Assembly (NCBI GenBank): GCA_003249025.1
Contig: QBMH01000028.1
Location: 1 to 33,653, forward strand
Reading direction: 5' to 3'
Source: Leptolyngbya sp.
GTDB lineage: Bacteria; Cyanobacteriota; Cyanobacteriia; Leptolyngbyales; Leptolyngbyaceae
Length of the DNA stretch: 33,653 nt
The notes under the pieces were generated by a model that had not been told where the DNA came from, did not search any database, and saw only the letters and a list, made by a program, of their open reading frames with translations. The translations under genes were made by a program, and so were the position numbers. Shown piece after piece: positions 8,673-18,491 of the stretch (its first letter is position 1; each line of letters opens with the position of its first letter).

Positions 8673-9524
8673 CTAAGTGGCTCTGCTAGGCAAATCAGAT
8701 AGGGATGAAAAAGCAAAGGAGGGTTGAGTATCAAACCAAATCTCAGGAGGAAATGGGAACTCAGCATAGCCCACTCGTAAGAGGCATAAACCTTGGGCTG
8801 GTGCTGAATATTTCACTTCTTCACGACGTTCTGTTTCCCACAATTTTGTAAAACTACTAGGCGATCGCACTCCTTGACCGACTTGAACCAATAATCCAAC
8901 TAATAACCGCATCATGCCGTATAAAAAACCACTTGCCTGAACCTCAATTGAGATAAAAGGACCTTGGCGATCGCATTGAGCCGCTTGAACATCAACCCAA
9001 GAATGAGGACGTTTAGAACCCGCTCGATGAAATGCAGTCAAATGGTGATGACCGATCAGAGGGTCTAAAGCTGCTTGAATTAAAGTTTCATTCAATGGCT
9101 CATGATAATAGTGCCAACAGAATGGACGAACAAACAAGTTTGGATGAGAATCGGTATACAAAATGTATCGATAGCGTCGCCAAAGTGCGGAGAAACGAGC
9201 ATGCCAATCATCAGAAACCACAGCCGAGGCTCGAATCAAAATATCTTTTGGTAATCGAGCATTCAAAATGCTTGCCCACCGATGAGCCGGAATCATGGCT
9301 GGGGCATTAAAATGCGCGACCTGTGCCGCCGCATGGACTCCGGCATCCGTTCGACCTGCACCATGAATGCGAACTGGTCGATTTAAGACGTTTTGCAATG
9401 CCAACTCAATCTCTTCTTGAATAGTGCGTTGATTGGGCTGCCATTGCCAACCATGAAAATGCGTACCCAAGTATTGAATCACAAGAGCAATGCGCTGAGT
9501 TGGTTGTAAATTGGCAGAAATCAT
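8673..9524 (-). CDS. truA: tRNA pseudouridine(38-40) synthase
   Basis: Isomerises uridines 38-40 in the anticodon arm of tRNAs. The 283-residue protein has the catalytic motif GAGRTDAGVHA, with the nucleophile at Asp60. RIALVIQYLGTHFHGWQWQ is at the N-terminus and the conserved FLYGMMRLLVGLLVQVGQG near 203-221. It sits between rplQ (18 bp upstream) and rplM, the usual cyanobacterial order. The last 30 or so residues are divergent. Confidence 0.96.
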   Translation of the reverse strand: MISANLQPTQRIALVIQYLGTHFHGWQWQPNQRTIQEEIELALQNVLNRPVRIHGAGRTDAGVHAAAQVAHFNAPAMIPAHRWASILNARLPKDILIRASAVVSDDWHARFSALWRRYRYILYTDSHPNLFVRPFCWHYYHEPLNETLIQAALDPLIGHHHLTAFHRAGSKRPHSWVDVQAAQCDRQGPFISIEVQASGFLYGMMRLLVGLLVQVGQGVRSPSSFTKLWETERREEVKYSAPAQGLCLLRVGYAEFPFPPEIWFDTQPSFAFSSLSDLPSRAT

Positions 9525-9542
9525 ATCGCGAACTTAAAACAA

Positions 9543-9893
9543 TCAGATCAACTCGATAAATGCCATTTCAGCATTGTCACCCCGACGATGGACAGTTCGG
9601 ATAATCCGGGTATATCCACCTTGGCGATCGCCATATCGATCAGTGGCTTGCTCAAACAGAGCATGAACTAATTGCTTGTCATAGATGTAGCCAAGGGCTT
9701 GCCGTCTAGCAGTTAGAGAGCCGTCTTTTGCCAAAGTAATCATCCGTTCGGCTTCCGACCGAACCGCTTGCGCACGGACTTTGGTCGTTTTTATCCGACC
9801 ATTCCGAATTAATTCAGTCGTCAGCGCTCTTAGAAGAGCTTTACGCTGATCAGCAGGTTTTCCCAGCAAGGGGACATTACAACGATGACGCAT
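9543..9893 (-). CDS. rplQ: 50S ribosomal protein L17
   Basis: A 116-residue large-subunit protein near the exit tunnel. The N-terminal [20 protein letters not shown] and the motif [18 protein letters not shown] are diagnostic. [13 protein letters not shown] closes the protein. It lies directly downstream of rpoA, as in the alpha operon of most bacteria. Confidence 0.97.
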   Translation of the reverse strand: MRHRCNVPLLGKPADQRKALLRALTTELIRNGRIKTTKVRAQAVRSEAERMITLAKDGSLTARRQALGYIYDKQLVHALFEQATDRYGDRQGGYTRIIRTVHRRGDNAEMAFIELI

Positions 9894-9960
9894 AGGACTA
9901 TGAATGAATAACGATTATTGCTCAACTTGATACTAATAAAAGATTTCTAGGAAATCTCTA

Positions 9961-10911
9961 TTAATGATTGTTTTTAGAAGACTTTTCTTGAGGTAAAGTG
10001 ATCCCCAAACGTTGTTGTAATGCTTCAACGACTTCTTCAGCAGATTTTTGCCCAAAATTCTTAATCTCTAATAAATCCTCTTGAGTGTAATCAAGCAGAT
10101 CTGCCACAGAATTGATTTGAGCACGTTTCAAGCAGTTGTACGCTCGCACAGAAAGTTGCAGTTCTTCGATCGGAATTTGATTCGTTGGATCATTATCCTC
10201 GTCATCATCCTTCTCGGTAGGCTCAAATGTGATCTCTCTTAATGGGTTAAAGAGATCCACCAGAATGTTAGCAGCTTGACTTAACGCTTCTTGTGGAGTC
10301 AAACTACCGTTAGTCCAAACCTCCATCACCAAGCGATCCTTTTCAGTCGTTTCGCCAATCCGTGCATCCTCAACTGAGTAATTCACTTTGCGAACGGGCA
10401 TAAATATAGAGTCGATTTGAAGAAAATCTAGCGCAGCAGCGTCATCACGACTTTTATCTACTCCTCTATAGCCTTTACCCTTTTCAACTCGAAATTCCAT
10501 CTCTAAGACAGAACCTGATGAGAGTGTTGCGATGTATTGATCTGGATCGACTAACTCCACATCAGAAGGAAGTTCAAACTGCTCTGCTGTGACAGTTGCG
10601 GGTCCTTGAACGAATAACCGTCCAATTTGGGGTTGAGAAGAATAAGTCTTCAGGACAACCTTCTTCATATTTAGAAGAATATCCAGTACGTCTTCTCGCA
10701 CACCAGGAACCGTAGCAAACTCATGACTAACCCCTGCAATCCGCACAGCGGTAATAGCTGCTCCTTCGAGGTTGGACAGCAATACACGTCTTAGAGCATT
10801 ACCAAGGGTTGTCCCTTGTCCACGCTCTAATGGCTCAATTACAAATCGGCTAATTTGACTGTAATCTTTCTCGATCTTTGATTCAACGCATTCAACTTGA
10901 AAGTGTGCCAC
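9961..10911 (-). CDS. rpoA: DNA-directed RNA polymerase alpha subunit
   Basis: The 316-residue alpha subunit, which nucleates RNA polymerase assembly and contacts upstream promoter DNA and activators. The alpha-NTD covers about 1-230, with the dimerisation motif ERGQGTTLGNALRRVLLSNL near 29-48. An acidic linker (DDDEDNDPTNQ) follows. The alpha-CTD is at about 248-305 (IEELQLSVRAYNCLKRA, then DLLEIKNFGQKSAEEV). The start codon is GTG, supported by AAGGAG about 10 nt upstream. A 136-bp gap separates it from rpsK, so an internal promoter is possible. Confidence 0.98.
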   Translation of the reverse strand: MAHFQVECVESKIEKDYSQISRFVIEPLERGQGTTLGNALRRVLLSNLEGAAITAVRIAGVSHEFATVPGVREDVLDILLNMKKVVLKTYSSQPQIGRLFVQGPATVTAEQFELPSDVELVDPDQYIATLSSGSVLEMEFRVEKGKGYRGVDKSRDDAAALDFLQIDSIFMPVRKVNYSVEDARIGETTEKDRLVMEVWTNGSLTPQEALSQAANILVDLFNPLREITFEPTEKDDDEDNDPTNQIPIEELQLSVRAYNCLKRAQINSVADLLDYTQEDLLEIKNFGQKSAEEVVEALQQRLGITLPQEKSSKNNH

Positions 10912-11047
10912 TAAGCGTCCTCTCCTTCCGAACTATGAAGGTTAATTCCTTTGTAAATCTTGGTTAGCTAAAACCCGGTGCAAACGGTAGACCTCTTGAA
11001 TGAACTCAAGTCAAGCTCAGAAAACCTAACGACTAAGAATGGTATGG

Positions 11048-11443
11048 CTAAACTCGGCGTCGCTTGGGAGGACGGCAACCATTGTGAGGAATAGGCGTGA
11101 CATCACGAATCAAAGTAATCTCTAAACCTACTCCTTGAAGCGCCCGAATGGCAGTCTCGCGCCCTGCACCAGGACCACTAACCATGACTTCAAGTTGCCG
11201 CATTCCTTGATCGGCAGCACGCCGAGCGGCGTTTTCGGCTGCTGTCTGAGCCGCAAATGGAGTTCCTTTCTTAGCACCTTTAAATCCACTAGAACCGGCT
11301 GATGCCCATGAAACTACTTCGCCATTTGGGTCGGCAATCGTAACAATAGTGTTGTTAAAAGTAGATTGAATGTAAGCGACACCGCTTGGAATATTTTTTT
11401 TCTGTTTACGCGGACCAGTACGCTTTTGTTGTCTTGGTGGCAT
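11048..11443 (-). CDS. rpsK: 30S ribosomal protein S11
   Basis: A 131-residue platform protein of the small subunit that helps shape the mRNA exit channel. It carries [30 protein letters not shown] in its first third and the S11 signature [17 protein letters not shown] near 87-103. The end [18 protein letters not shown] is the invariant basic tail. It is preceded by 153 bp of AT-rich spacer after rpsM, longer than most gaps in the cluster. Confidence 0.98.
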   Translation of the reverse strand: MPPRQQKRTGPRKQKKNIPSGVAYIQSTFNNTIVTIADPNGEVVSWASAGSSGFKGAKKGTPFAAQTAAENAARRAADQGMRQLEVMVSGPGAGRETAIRALQGVGLEITLIRDVTPIPHNGCRPPKRRRV

Positions 11444-11596
11444 TTCCTATTTCCTACATCAATCTAATCAATGAATCTTCTTTCTTATCTTCATAGTGCT
11501 AGGGCAGTAACGATTTACATCCTGCCCAATATCCGGCATTACAAAGTGTTTTCTGCGGTTAACTACATCAGCGCTAGCAGTAAAAAAACTTGAGAA

Positions 11597-11980
11597 TTAT
11601 TTCTTACTAGGCGCTTTCTTCTTACCGGCAACAGTACGACGACCGCCTCGGCGAGTACGTGCATTAGTGCGCGTTCTTTGCCCCCGAACTGGCAAGCCTA
11701 ATCGATGACGGCGACCTCTGTAGGTGCCAATATCCATTAGCCGCTTAATATTCATCGCCTCTAAACGGCGTAAGTCTCCTTCAATTTGATAGCTACCCTC
11801 AACTTCAGATCTTAAAACAGCAACTTCTGCATCACTCAAGTCCTTAACTCGAATGTCGGGGCTTACCCCCGTTGCTTTTAAGACGGCTTGAGAACGAGTT
11901 AGTCCAATCCCATAAATATAGGTCAAACCAATCTCTATTCGTTTATCTCGAGGTAGGTCTACTCCGGCAATCCGTGCCAC
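11597..11980 (-). CDS. rpsM: 30S ribosomal protein S13
   Basis: A 127-residue head protein of the small subunit that contacts the large subunit and P-site tRNA. The N-terminal [20 protein letters not shown] and the C-terminal [18 protein letters not shown] are S13 hallmarks. The start is GTG, with GGGGAG six bases upstream. It follows rpmJ as in other cyanobacteria. Confidence 0.97.
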   Translation of the reverse strand: MARIAGVDLPRDKRIEIGLTYIYGIGLTRSQAVLKATGVSPDIRVKDLSDAEVAVLRSEVEGSYQIEGDLRRLEAMNIKRLMDIGTYRGRRHRLGLPVRGQRTRTNARTRRGGRRTVAGKKKAPSKK

Positions 11981-12057
11981 GCTATTCTCCCCTACTGCTT
12001 AATCTAATGCTAATTGAACTTGAAACTATCTATGCTATGAAATTAGACAACTAATTC

Positions 12058-12171
12058 CTAACCCTGCCGTTGTTTATGCTTTGGGTTAGGACAGATAACC
12101 ATGACTCGCCCTTTACGGCGAATGACACGACATTTCTCACAAATCTTACGAACTGATGCTCGAACTTTCAT
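12058..12171 (-). CDS. rpmJ: 50S ribosomal protein L36
   Basis: A 37-codon gene. The protein begins [19 protein letters not shown] and ends NPKHKQRQG. The zinc ribbon C11, C14, C27, H32 is intact. It lies between infA and rpsM, the standard position, 77 bp before rpsM. L36 binds 23S rRNA late in large-subunit assembly. A purine-rich AAGAGAG sits very close to the ATG. Confidence 0.97.
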   Translation of the reverse strand: MKVRASVRKICEKCRVIRRKGRVMVICPNPKHKQRQG

Positions 12172-12274
12172 CTCTCTTGACAGCGCTACAAACTCTAGAT
12201 GTTAGCAAAATACTACTATGGTTGTCAACTTTATTTAGACCCCTTGAGTGGGCAATTAATCTTGCAGCACACAG

Positions 12275-12502
12275 TTACTTCTTATTACGCAAGCGATAAG
12301 TAATTCGTCCTTTGGTAAGGTCATACGGAGTTAACTCAACTTTTACGCGATCGCCTGGCAAAATCTTGATGTAATTTCGCCGAATTTTTCCTGAAATATG
12401 AGCCAGCACATTAAATCCATTATCCAAATCAACACGAAACATCGCGTTTGGAAGGGATTCCGTTACCGTACCTTCCATTTCAATTAAATCTTGCTTCGAC
12501 AA
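12275..12502 (-). CDS. infA: Translation initiation factor IF-1
   Basis: A 75-residue OB-fold protein that occupies the ribosomal A site during initiation. The family sequence [19 protein letters not shown] and the block [20 protein letters not shown] are intact. The start codon is TTG: the family N-terminus [11 protein letters not shown] begins exactly there, and TAGGAG lies 7 nt before it. The next ATG (codon 9) would remove the first beta strand and lacks a ribosome site. The rare start suggests deliberately modest or IF-dependent expression, which is inference. Confidence 0.95.
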   Translation of the reverse strand: MSKQDLIEMEGTVTESLPNAMFRVDLDNGFNVLAHISGKIRRNYIKILPGDRVKVELTPYDLTKGRITYRLRNKK

Positions 12503-12643
12503 TTGAACTCTCCTACTTTGTAAGCTAATGACTAGCTAAAATCTAAATTAGTCATCTTATCTTGAGTCTAGACTATCTAACAGAAACTTTTCTTAAGAAG
12601 AGAAGGCAGCAGTCTAGTAAAACCATCATGGCAAAACGCTTAG

Positions 12644-12665
12644 AAAGTCTTTGTCTTTAGACTTT
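12644..12665 (-). repeat. Stem-loop just downstream of adk
   Basis: AAAGTCT and AGACTTT form a perfect 7-bp inverted repeat with an 8-nt loop, starting 6 bp past the adk stop inside the 168-bp adk-infA spacer. The stem is AT-rich and has no adjoining T tract, so it is at most a weak terminator or an RNA processing/stability element between the upstream and infA parts of the cluster. Confidence 0.3.
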
Positions 12666-12670
12666 TACCT

Positions 12671-13219
12671 TTAGATAAGCTTTTTTAAGTCTGCTGCGAC
12701 GCCCTCCATAAATTGGTTGCCATTCACAACAGTGAGTTTCTTACGCATTAGATAGAAATCAATTAAAGGAGAAGTTTGCTCTCGATAAACCTTTAACCGA
12801 TTGCGAATCACTTCCTCAGTATCATCAGTTCTTCCCCTTTCAAGCATCCGATGTGCTAAGACCTCATCGGGTACTTCAAGATTCACAACGTAATCGCAGG
12901 GTTGGTCAATCTCATTTAAAAGGGAGTCCAAGAATTCCGCCTGAGCCACATTACGTGGAAAACCATCTAAAATCCAACCCTTTTGAGCATCGGAATTATT
13001 TAATCGCTCTTGAATAAGCGCAACTACAAGCTGGTCAGGCACCAGATCGCCTTTGTCCATATATGACTTCGCTTGAAGTCCTAGAGAAGTTTGGTTTGCA
13101 ACAGCAGCTCGAAGAATGTCTCCTGTAGATACATGAGGAATTTTACAAAAGTCTGCTATCAACTTTGCTTGAGTCCCTTTGCCTGCCCCAGGGGCACCTA
13201 GAAAAATTAGTCGGGGCAC
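12671..13219 (-). CDS. adk: Adenylate kinase, short-lid form
   Basis: Interconverts ATP + AMP and 2 ADP. The 182-residue protein has the P-loop GAPGAGKGTQAK at about 8-19, the AMP-binding segments STGDILRAAV and LDGFPRNVAQAEF, and the lid arginine region LERGRTDDTEEVIRNRL. The long zinc-finger-like LID insertion is absent, as in other short-form kinases. The start is GTG and overlaps the secY stop by one base (TAGTG). The family prefix PRLIFLGAPG supports this start. Confidence 0.96.
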   Translation of the reverse strand: MPRLIFLGAPGAGKGTQAKLIADFCKIPHVSTGDILRAAVANQTSLGLQAKSYMDKGDLVPDQLVVALIQERLNNSDAQKGWILDGFPRNVAQAEFLDSLLNEIDQPCDYVVNLEVPDEVLAHRMLERGRTDDTEEVIRNRLKVYREQTSPLIDFYLMRKKLTVVNGNQFMEGVAADLKKLI

Positions 13220-14613
13220 TATTGATTCACCATTCCTTCATAACGTTGAGAGATCACGTAAGTTTGAATTTGCTTTGCAGTATCAATTGCTACACCAACT
13301 ACAATCAAGAGTGAAGTTGCTCCAAATCCCTGAAAAGTAGTGACCCGAGTTGCGCTTTCAACAGCCGTTGGAACGATCGCAACCAAACCTAAAAAGATTG
13401 CACCAAGGAAGGTAAGTCGATTTAGCACTCGCTCAATGTAGTCGCTAGTTGCCTTTCCAGGACGAATGCCCGGAATACTGGCTCCCATCTTTTTAAGATT
13501 CTGCGATAAATCAACGGGGTTAATCGTTAATGATGTCCAAAAGTAGCTAAAAAAGACAATCAGAGTCAGGTAAAAGATTACATATACCCAAGGAGCTTGT
13601 CCGCTTGGACTTAAATAATTAGCAATCTGACCTAAAAGGGGATTTTTAGTAAATTCAGCTAAGTAAACCGGCAGGAAAAGAATGGCAGACGCAAAAATGA
13701 TAGGCATTACACCGCTGGAGTTTAATCGAAGCGGCAAGTAGCTACTACGCTCAAGATAAGTTTTACGACCCACTTGGCGACGAGCCGAAATGATGGGGAT
13801 GCGTCGGGTGCCTTCCTGAACAAAAACAATGCCGATGATCATGACCAGGAAAACGACAAAGAGCATAATTACTCCAGCGACTAAGCCGCGATCGCCTGTC
13901 TGTGCCAATTCCAAAGTTTGCCCCAACGAACGAGGCAACCCAGAAACAATACTAATAACAATTAATAAAGATGCTCCATTTCCAATACCACGCTCAGTAA
14001 TTAGCTCGCCAATCCACATCACAAGCATAGAGCCGGCTGTTAAAGCCAGAGCGGTGGACGCAATAAATGGAAGTAACGTCGCGGGGCTGACAGGCACACC
14101 AGCTTGAGTCACAAATGAGAACCCAGTGGATGTCCTTTGAGCAAGAATTAAATTTCCCCCAACTCTTGCTGCGCCACTATTGATTACCCACCAAGCTAGT
14201 CCGATGCTCTGAATAATTGCCCAACCCAAAGCAACATAGCGGGTAATTTGAGAAATCTTGCGTCGCCCAGCCTCACCCTCATTCTTCTGAAGATTTTCTA
14301 ATGAAGGGAGAGCAGTAGTGAGAAGCTGCAAAATGATCGAAGCATTAATGTACGGTAAGATACCGAGTGCAAAAATACCAAGCGCAGACAATCCGCCTCC
14401 TGAAAAAATATCCAAGAAACTTACCACGGGATTATTCTGAACGCTTTGTGCAAATGCACCGCGATCTATGTCAGGGATAGGTAGAAAAATACCAAGGCGT
14501 ACCAGAATCAACATCCCTATTGTCAGCAAAACACGCCCCCGCAATCCAGCCGCTTGAGCCATCTGAGAAAATGTCTCTTGCGCACTTGGTGCTTTGTCTC
14601 GGTTAACAACCAT
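13219..14613 (-). CDS. secY: Preprotein translocase subunit SecY
   Basis: The 464-residue channel subunit of the Sec translocon, with ten predicted membrane helices; in cyanobacteria it serves both plasma and thylakoid membranes. Signatures are the plug-side GIFLPIPDIDRGAFA, LGILPYINASIILQLLT, the loop QEGTRRIPIISARRQVG near 275-291, and PGKATSDYIERVLNRLTFLGA. It is longer than the 430-440 residues I expect: a segment around 148-180 (INSGAARVGGNLILAQRTST and onward) between two helices looks expanded. GGAG precedes the ATG. The adk gene overlaps its stop by one base. Confidence 0.96.
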   Translation of the reverse strand: MVVNRDKAPSAQETFSQMAQAAGLRGRVLLTIGMLILVRLGIFLPIPDIDRGAFAQSVQNNPVVSFLDIFSGGGLSALGIFALGILPYINASIILQLLTTALPSLENLQKNEGEAGRRKISQITRYVALGWAIIQSIGLAWWVINSGAARVGGNLILAQRTSTGFSFVTQAGVPVSPATLLPFIASTALALTAGSMLVMWIGELITERGIGNGASLLIVISIVSGLPRSLGQTLELAQTGDRGLVAGVIMLFVVFLVMIIGIVFVQEGTRRIPIISARRQVGRKTYLERSSYLPLRLNSSGVMPIIFASAILFLPVYLAEFTKNPLLGQIANYLSPSGQAPWVYVIFYLTLIVFFSYFWTSLTINPVDLSQNLKKMGASIPGIRPGKATSDYIERVLNRLTFLGAIFLGLVAIVPTAVESATRVTTFQGFGATSLLIVVGVAIDTAKQIQTYVISQRYEGMVNQ

Positions 14614-14712
14614 GGGGAAAATCTCCTAACGCACACTTTAGGTAATAGGGGTGCGACTGCAATTTCAAGAGAAAGTTACGAAGAAGCACATTTAAAAACT
14701 TTGTAAGATGAA

Positions 14713-15165
14713 CTATTTATCACTCAAAACTTCACAAGTTCCTTTTGCTGCTTCAATTTTAGCGCGAGCAGACCTTGTAAAGGCAGCAGCTTTCACATTC
14801 AAAGCAACCGTTAACTCGCCATCGCCCAAAATTTTCAAAGGTCCATCGTTAGCAGTCAGAATTCCAGATTCGATTAAAGAGTCTAAAGTCACTTCAAAGT
14901 TTGCTGTAAGTGCTGATAAGGCACCAACATTGATAACTGTAAAGTTTTTAGGATTTACAAGAGTAAAATGCTTCAATTTTGGTAAGCGACGGTACAGGGG
15001 AGTTTGTCCACCTTCAAAACCAGGACGAGTTGGACGACCCGAACGAGATTTTTGACCCCGCATTCCAAAGCCGCAACTTGCACCTTGCCCAGCCGCAATT
15101 CCTCGACCAACGCGGCGACGACGGCGTTTGGAGCCTAGTTGCGGTACTACATCATCAAGTCTCAT
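14713..15165 (-). CDS. rplO: 50S ribosomal protein L15
   Basis: A 150-residue large-subunit assembly protein with the basic, glycine-rich N-terminus [20 protein letters not shown], then [20 protein letters not shown]. An in-frame ATG five codons upstream exists, but ATG 15165 gives the family start MRLDDVVPQ and is preceded by GAGGG at suitable spacing, while the earlier ATG has no ribosome site. No rpmD (L30) gene lies between rpsE and rplO, as expected for cyanobacteria. Confidence 0.95.
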   Translation of the reverse strand: MRLDDVVPQLGSKRRRRRVGRGIAAGQGASCGFGMRGQKSRSGRPTRPGFEGGQTPLYRRLPKLKHFTLVNPKNFTVINVGALSALTANFEVTLDSLIESGILTANDGPLKILGDGELTVALNVKAAAFTRSARAKIEAAKGTCEVLSDK

Positions 15166-15242
15166 CGTTAGTGCCCTCATTCAAGATCAAGTCATCAAAA
15201 CCCATTACCAAACCAGGCGGAAATTATTAACAATAGACCTGA

Positions 15243-15764
15243 TTAAGCATATAAGTTTTCAATTGGAATACCCCGCTCTTCAGCCACTTCAGAAAATGTT
15301 CTCAACGTGCCGAGAGCATCAACTGCTGCTCTTGCATTATTAAGGGGGTTGTCAGAACCAAGCTGCTTAGCCAAAATGTTTTTAACCCCTGCTAGTTCGA
15401 GGACAGTTCTGACTGCACCTCCAGCAATTACTCCAGTACCAGGAGCCGCAGGGCGCATCATTACTTTTGCACCGCCGCCTTGACCTGTTGTTGGATGAGG
15501 AATGGAGTTATTTTTGGTCAAAGGAACTTCAACGAGATGCTTTTTACCATCTGCCACGCCTTTCTTAACGGCTCCAATCACATCTGCCGCTTTCCCAACT
15601 CCAACACCGACTTGTCCGCGTTCGTTGCCAACTACAACGATCGCTCGGAAACTGAGCTTTTTACCACCTTTGACAACCTTAGTGACGCGACGAATTTGAA
15701 CAACTCGTTCTTGCCAATCAGTTTCTTTTTCGCGGCTCTTCGTATTTTTACGACCCTTCGCCAT
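15243..15764 (-). CDS. rpsE: 30S ribosomal protein S5
   Basis: A 173-residue protein at the mRNA entry site, important for accuracy. The S5 double-stranded RNA-binding fold is seen as [22 protein letters not shown] and [18 protein letters not shown], and the C-terminal domain as [21 protein letters not shown]. The open frame continues 40 codons upstream over rplR in another frame, but family length and start [17 protein letters not shown] fix ATG 15764, 13 bp after the rplR stop, with AAGGGA upstream. Confidence 0.96.
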   Translation of the reverse strand: MAKGRKNTKSREKETDWQERVVQIRRVTKVVKGGKKLSFRAIVVVGNERGQVGVGVGKAADVIGAVKKGVADGKKHLVEVPLTKNNSIPHPTTGQGGGAKVMMRPAAPGTGVIAGGAVRTVLELAGVKNILAKQLGSDNPLNNARAAVDALGTLRTFSEVAEERGIPIENLYA

Positions 15765-15777
15765 GATTGTTAATCCC

Positions 15778-16140
15778 TTAAAATTCCAGTCCAGCTTCAC
15801 GAGCAGCATCAGCCAAAGCTTTGACACGCCCGTGATAAAGATTACCACCTCGATCAAACACGACTTGTTTAATTCCTTTTTCAAGGGAACGCTGAGCGAT
15901 TAATTTCCCAACTTGAGCCGAGGCAGTACAGTTTGCTCCCGTCTCCAAATCTTCCTTGAGACCTGAGTCGATCGTGGAGGCAGAGGCTAATGTATGATGT
16001 TGGGTATCATCGATTAGCTGAACATAAATGTGCTGGTTAGAGCGGAAAACAGCTAGCCGAGGGCGCTCTGATGTTCCCAACACTTTTCGACGTACACGAG
16101 AATGTCGACGACGAGTTGATTCTCTACGACTTGTTTTCAT
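15778..16140 (-). CDS. rplR: 50S ribosomal protein L18
   Basis: A 120-residue protein that binds 5S rRNA together with L5 and L25. The basic N-terminus [20 protein letters not shown] and the motif [20 protein letters not shown] are typical, as is the C-terminal [20 protein letters not shown]. Its ATG is 2 bp after the rplF stop. Confidence 0.97.
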   Translation of the reverse strand: MKTSRRESTRRRHSRVRRKVLGTSERPRLAVFRSNQHIYVQLIDDTQHHTLASASTIDSGLKEDLETGANCTASAQVGKLIAQRSLEKGIKQVVFDRGGNLYHGRVKALADAAREAGLEF

Positions 16141-16142
16141 AA

Positions 16143-16682
16143 CTACTTCTTACCTGCCTTACCCGCTTTACGCTTGACGACTTCGCCCGCATACCGAATT
16201 CCTTTACCTTTATAGGGTTCAGGAGGACGAACTGCCCGAATCCGCGCAGCCGTGTTGCCCACAATCTCTTTGTCAATGCCGCTTACTAGCACATTTGTGG
16301 TGCCTTCCACAGCAAACTGAATGCCATTAGGGGGTTCTATTTGAACTGGATGGCTATATCCCATGTTGAGAGTCAGGTTTTGACCTTGGACTTGTGCTCG
16401 ATAGCCCACACCAATAATCTCTAGCCTGCGCTGAAATCCTTGGGATACCCCTTCAACCATATTGGATATTAGGGTTCGGCTGAGACCATGGCGTTGACGC
16501 GCTGTGCGTGAGTCATCACGCTGCTTAACAAGAACCGTTTCCCCCTCCTGTGAGATTTCAACCTCAGCAGGTAGGGTACGGGATAATTCACCCTTGGGTC
16601 CTTTAACCGTAACAAATTGACCGTCAATGGCGACAGTCACTTTGCCGGGAATATTGATTGGACGCTTACCGATACGTGACAT
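16143..16682 (-). CDS. rplF: 50S ribosomal protein L6
   Basis: A 179-residue protein near the factor-binding site. It consists of two related domains. Visible signatures are [20 protein letters not shown] at the N-terminus and the L6 motif [26 protein letters not shown] at the C-terminus. Gene order and short spacing match the spc part of the cluster. Confidence 0.97.
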   Translation of the reverse strand: MSRIGKRPINIPGKVTVAIDGQFVTVKGPKGELSRTLPAEVEISQEGETVLVKQRDDSRTARQRHGLSRTLISNMVEGVSQGFQRRLEIIGVGYRAQVQGQNLTLNMGYSHPVQIEPPNGIQFAVEGTTNVLVSGIDKEIVGNTAARIRAVRPPEPYKGKGIRYAGEVVKRKAGKAGKK

Positions 16683-16744
16683 AGCTGCCTACTCCTACTA
16701 CTGCGATCGCTGGAACGATCTGATGATGTTTATCCTCAAGGTAA

Positions 16745-17146
16745 CTACCAAACGTAGCAGAGAACTTCGCCACCTAAGCCCTGCTGACGAGCTTCGCGAT
16801 CGGTCATAATACCGCTGGAAGTCGAAATGATGGCAATACCGATACCTCCCAAGACGCGAGGCAAATCATTTCGATTTGAGTACACTCGAAAGCCTGGCTT
16901 ACTAACCCTCTTCAAGGAATTAATAATGGGTCGTCTACTTTTACCTTTGTATTTCAAAGAAAGAACCAAGTTCTTCTTAACTCCTTCGCCAGTTTCTTCA
17001 TATTCAGTGATGAACCCCTCATCCTTGAGGACTTTGGCAATGTTGCGAGTCATCTTTGTGGATGGGACTTCGGTGGTTTGGTGACGTGCGAGATTCGCAT
17101 TACGAATGCGCGTCAACATATCTGAAATCGTATCGTTTACCGCCAT
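16745..17146 (-). CDS. rpsH: 30S ribosomal protein S8
   Basis: A 133-residue primary 16S rRNA-binding protein; in E. coli it is also the translational repressor of the spc operon. [19 protein letters not shown] lies at the N-terminus, and the S8 signature [26 protein letters not shown] closes the protein. The 24-bp gap to rplE has no room for rpsN, which is encoded elsewhere in cyanobacteria. Confidence 0.97.
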   Translation of the reverse strand: MAVNDTISDMLTRIRNANLARHQTTEVPSTKMTRNIAKVLKDEGFITEYEETGEGVKKNLVLSLKYKGKSRRPIINSLKRVSKPGFRVYSNRNDLPRVLGGIGIAIISTSSGIMTDREARQQGLGGEVLCYVW

Positions 17147-17170
17147 AGTGTTCCCTTTGATAAACCTGCC

Positions 17171-17716
17171 TTAGTTGTCCCGGAAGGGCATACCAAATTC
17201 TTTCAACAAGGCTCGACCCTCCTCATCAGTGTTTGCCGTTGTAATGATGGAAATGTCCATCCCACGAATTTGATCAATGCTGTCGTACTCGATTTCTGGA
17301 AAGATAAGCTGCTCGCGAATCCCCAGAGTATAGTTGCCACGTCCATCAAAACTTTTCGGACTAATTCCTCTAAAATCTCGTATTCGAGGTAATGCAAGAT
17401 TAATAAATCGGTCCAAAAATGCATACATTCGATCAGCCCGGAGGGTAACCATAATGCCAACGGGCATTCCTTGACGAAGTTTGAAGCCAGCGATCGCTTT
17501 TTTAGCCCGGGTTACAACAGGCTTTTGCCCAGTAATAATCCCAATCTCAACCAGTGAGGCATCCAACGCTTTGGCGTTTTGAGCAGCTTCGCCTAAACCT
17601 CGATTTAGGGTGATCTTGACCAATTTTGGAACTTGGTGAAGGTTGGTATAACCAAACTGCTCTGTTAATTTCGGAACAATTTCCTTTTGATAGCGAACTT
17701 TAATTTTCTGCGGCAT
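17171..17716 (-). CDS. rplE: 50S ribosomal protein L5
   Basis: A 181-residue protein of the central protuberance that binds 5S rRNA and touches P-site tRNA. Diagnostic blocks are [39 protein letters not shown] and [21 protein letters not shown]. The C-terminal half ends [19 protein letters not shown]. It lies between rplX and rpsH. Confidence 0.97.
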   Translation of the reverse strand: MPQKIKVRYQKEIVPKLTEQFGYTNLHQVPKLVKITLNRGLGEAAQNAKALDASLVEIGIITGQKPVVTRAKKAIAGFKLRQGMPVGIMVTLRADRMYAFLDRFINLALPRIRDFRGISPKSFDGRGNYTLGIREQLIFPEIEYDSIDQIRGMDISIITTANTDEEGRALLKEFGMPFRDN

Positions 17717-17768
17717 GTGAGTTAGTGTCCATAAAATCCCTGGGCTTTGTCAGGGAAATAGATATAAG

Positions 17769-18113
17769 TTAATCAATGATTTCTCCAGTCTTTTTCAGCA
17801 TTCGCACTTTGCGCCCATCAGCATCAAAGCTATAACAAATGCGACTAGCAACTTTTTGCTTTTCGGAGTAAAGCATAACGTTAGAACTGTGAATGGGTGC
17901 TTCACTGGTCACTATTTGTCCAGATTCGCCCTCTTGCTGAGGTTTCACATGTTTTGTCCGGAAGTTTACCCCTTTGACCAGAACTTTGCTTTCCTTTTGC
18001 AAGGTTTGCAAAATTTCTCCAATCTTTCCTTTGTCCTTGCCAGAGATAACTTGAACCGTATCTCCCTTCTTGACATGCATTTTGTAGCGAGTGACCGCTT
18101 TAGTCTTTGCCAT
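17769..18113 (-). CDS. rplX: 50S ribosomal protein L24
   Basis: A 114-residue assembly initiator of the large subunit. The KOW motif [20 protein letters not shown] is at about 15-34, followed by [13 protein letters not shown]. Its ATG overlaps the stop of rplN by one base (TAATG), suggesting translational coupling. Confidence 0.97.
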   Translation of the reverse strand: MAKTKAVTRYKMHVKKGDTVQVISGKDKGKIGEILQTLQKESKVLVKGVNFRTKHVKPQQEGESGQIVTSEAPIHSSNVMLYSEKQKVASRICYSFDADGRKVRMLKKTGEIID

Positions 18114-18478
18114 TACAGTACCTCCGGAGCCAAAGAAACGATTTTAGTAAACTCCTTATCGCGTAATTCACGTGCGACAGGACCAAAAACGCGAGTTCCA
18201 CGGGGGTTTTTATCTTTATTAATCAAAACAGCAGCATTGTCATCGAAACGAATACTCATGCCATTGTCACGGCGTAAGGTATGACGGGTCCGAACAATCA
18301 CTGCGGTCACTACATCAGACTTTTTAACCGCCATGTTAGGAATCGCATCTTTAACAACGGCAACAACAACGTCACCGATTCCCGCATAACGGCGGCGACC
18401 CCCTAAAACGCGAATGCACATTAATTTACGGGCACCACTGTTATCTGCGACGTTGAGATAGGTTTGCGGCTGAATCAT
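18113..18478 (-). CDS. rplN: 50S ribosomal protein L14
   Basis: A 121-residue protein at the subunit interface. [20 protein letters not shown] and the L14 signature in [20 protein letters not shown] are intact. It overlaps rplX by one base and follows rpsQ by 13 bp. Confidence 0.97.
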   Translation of the reverse strand: MIQPQTYLNVADNSGARKLMCIRVLGGRRRYAGIGDVVVAVVKDAIPNMAVKKSDVVTAVIVRTRHTLRRDNGMSIRFDDNAAVLINKDKNPRGTRVFGPVARELRDKEFTKIVSLAPEVL

Positions 18479-18491
18479 GAGTCACCTTCCT

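Noticed and set aside
15765-15884. A 40-residue N-terminal extension of S5
   Set aside because: The extension lies over rplR in a different frame and is unlike the S5 family start; the ATG at 15764 has its own ribosome site.
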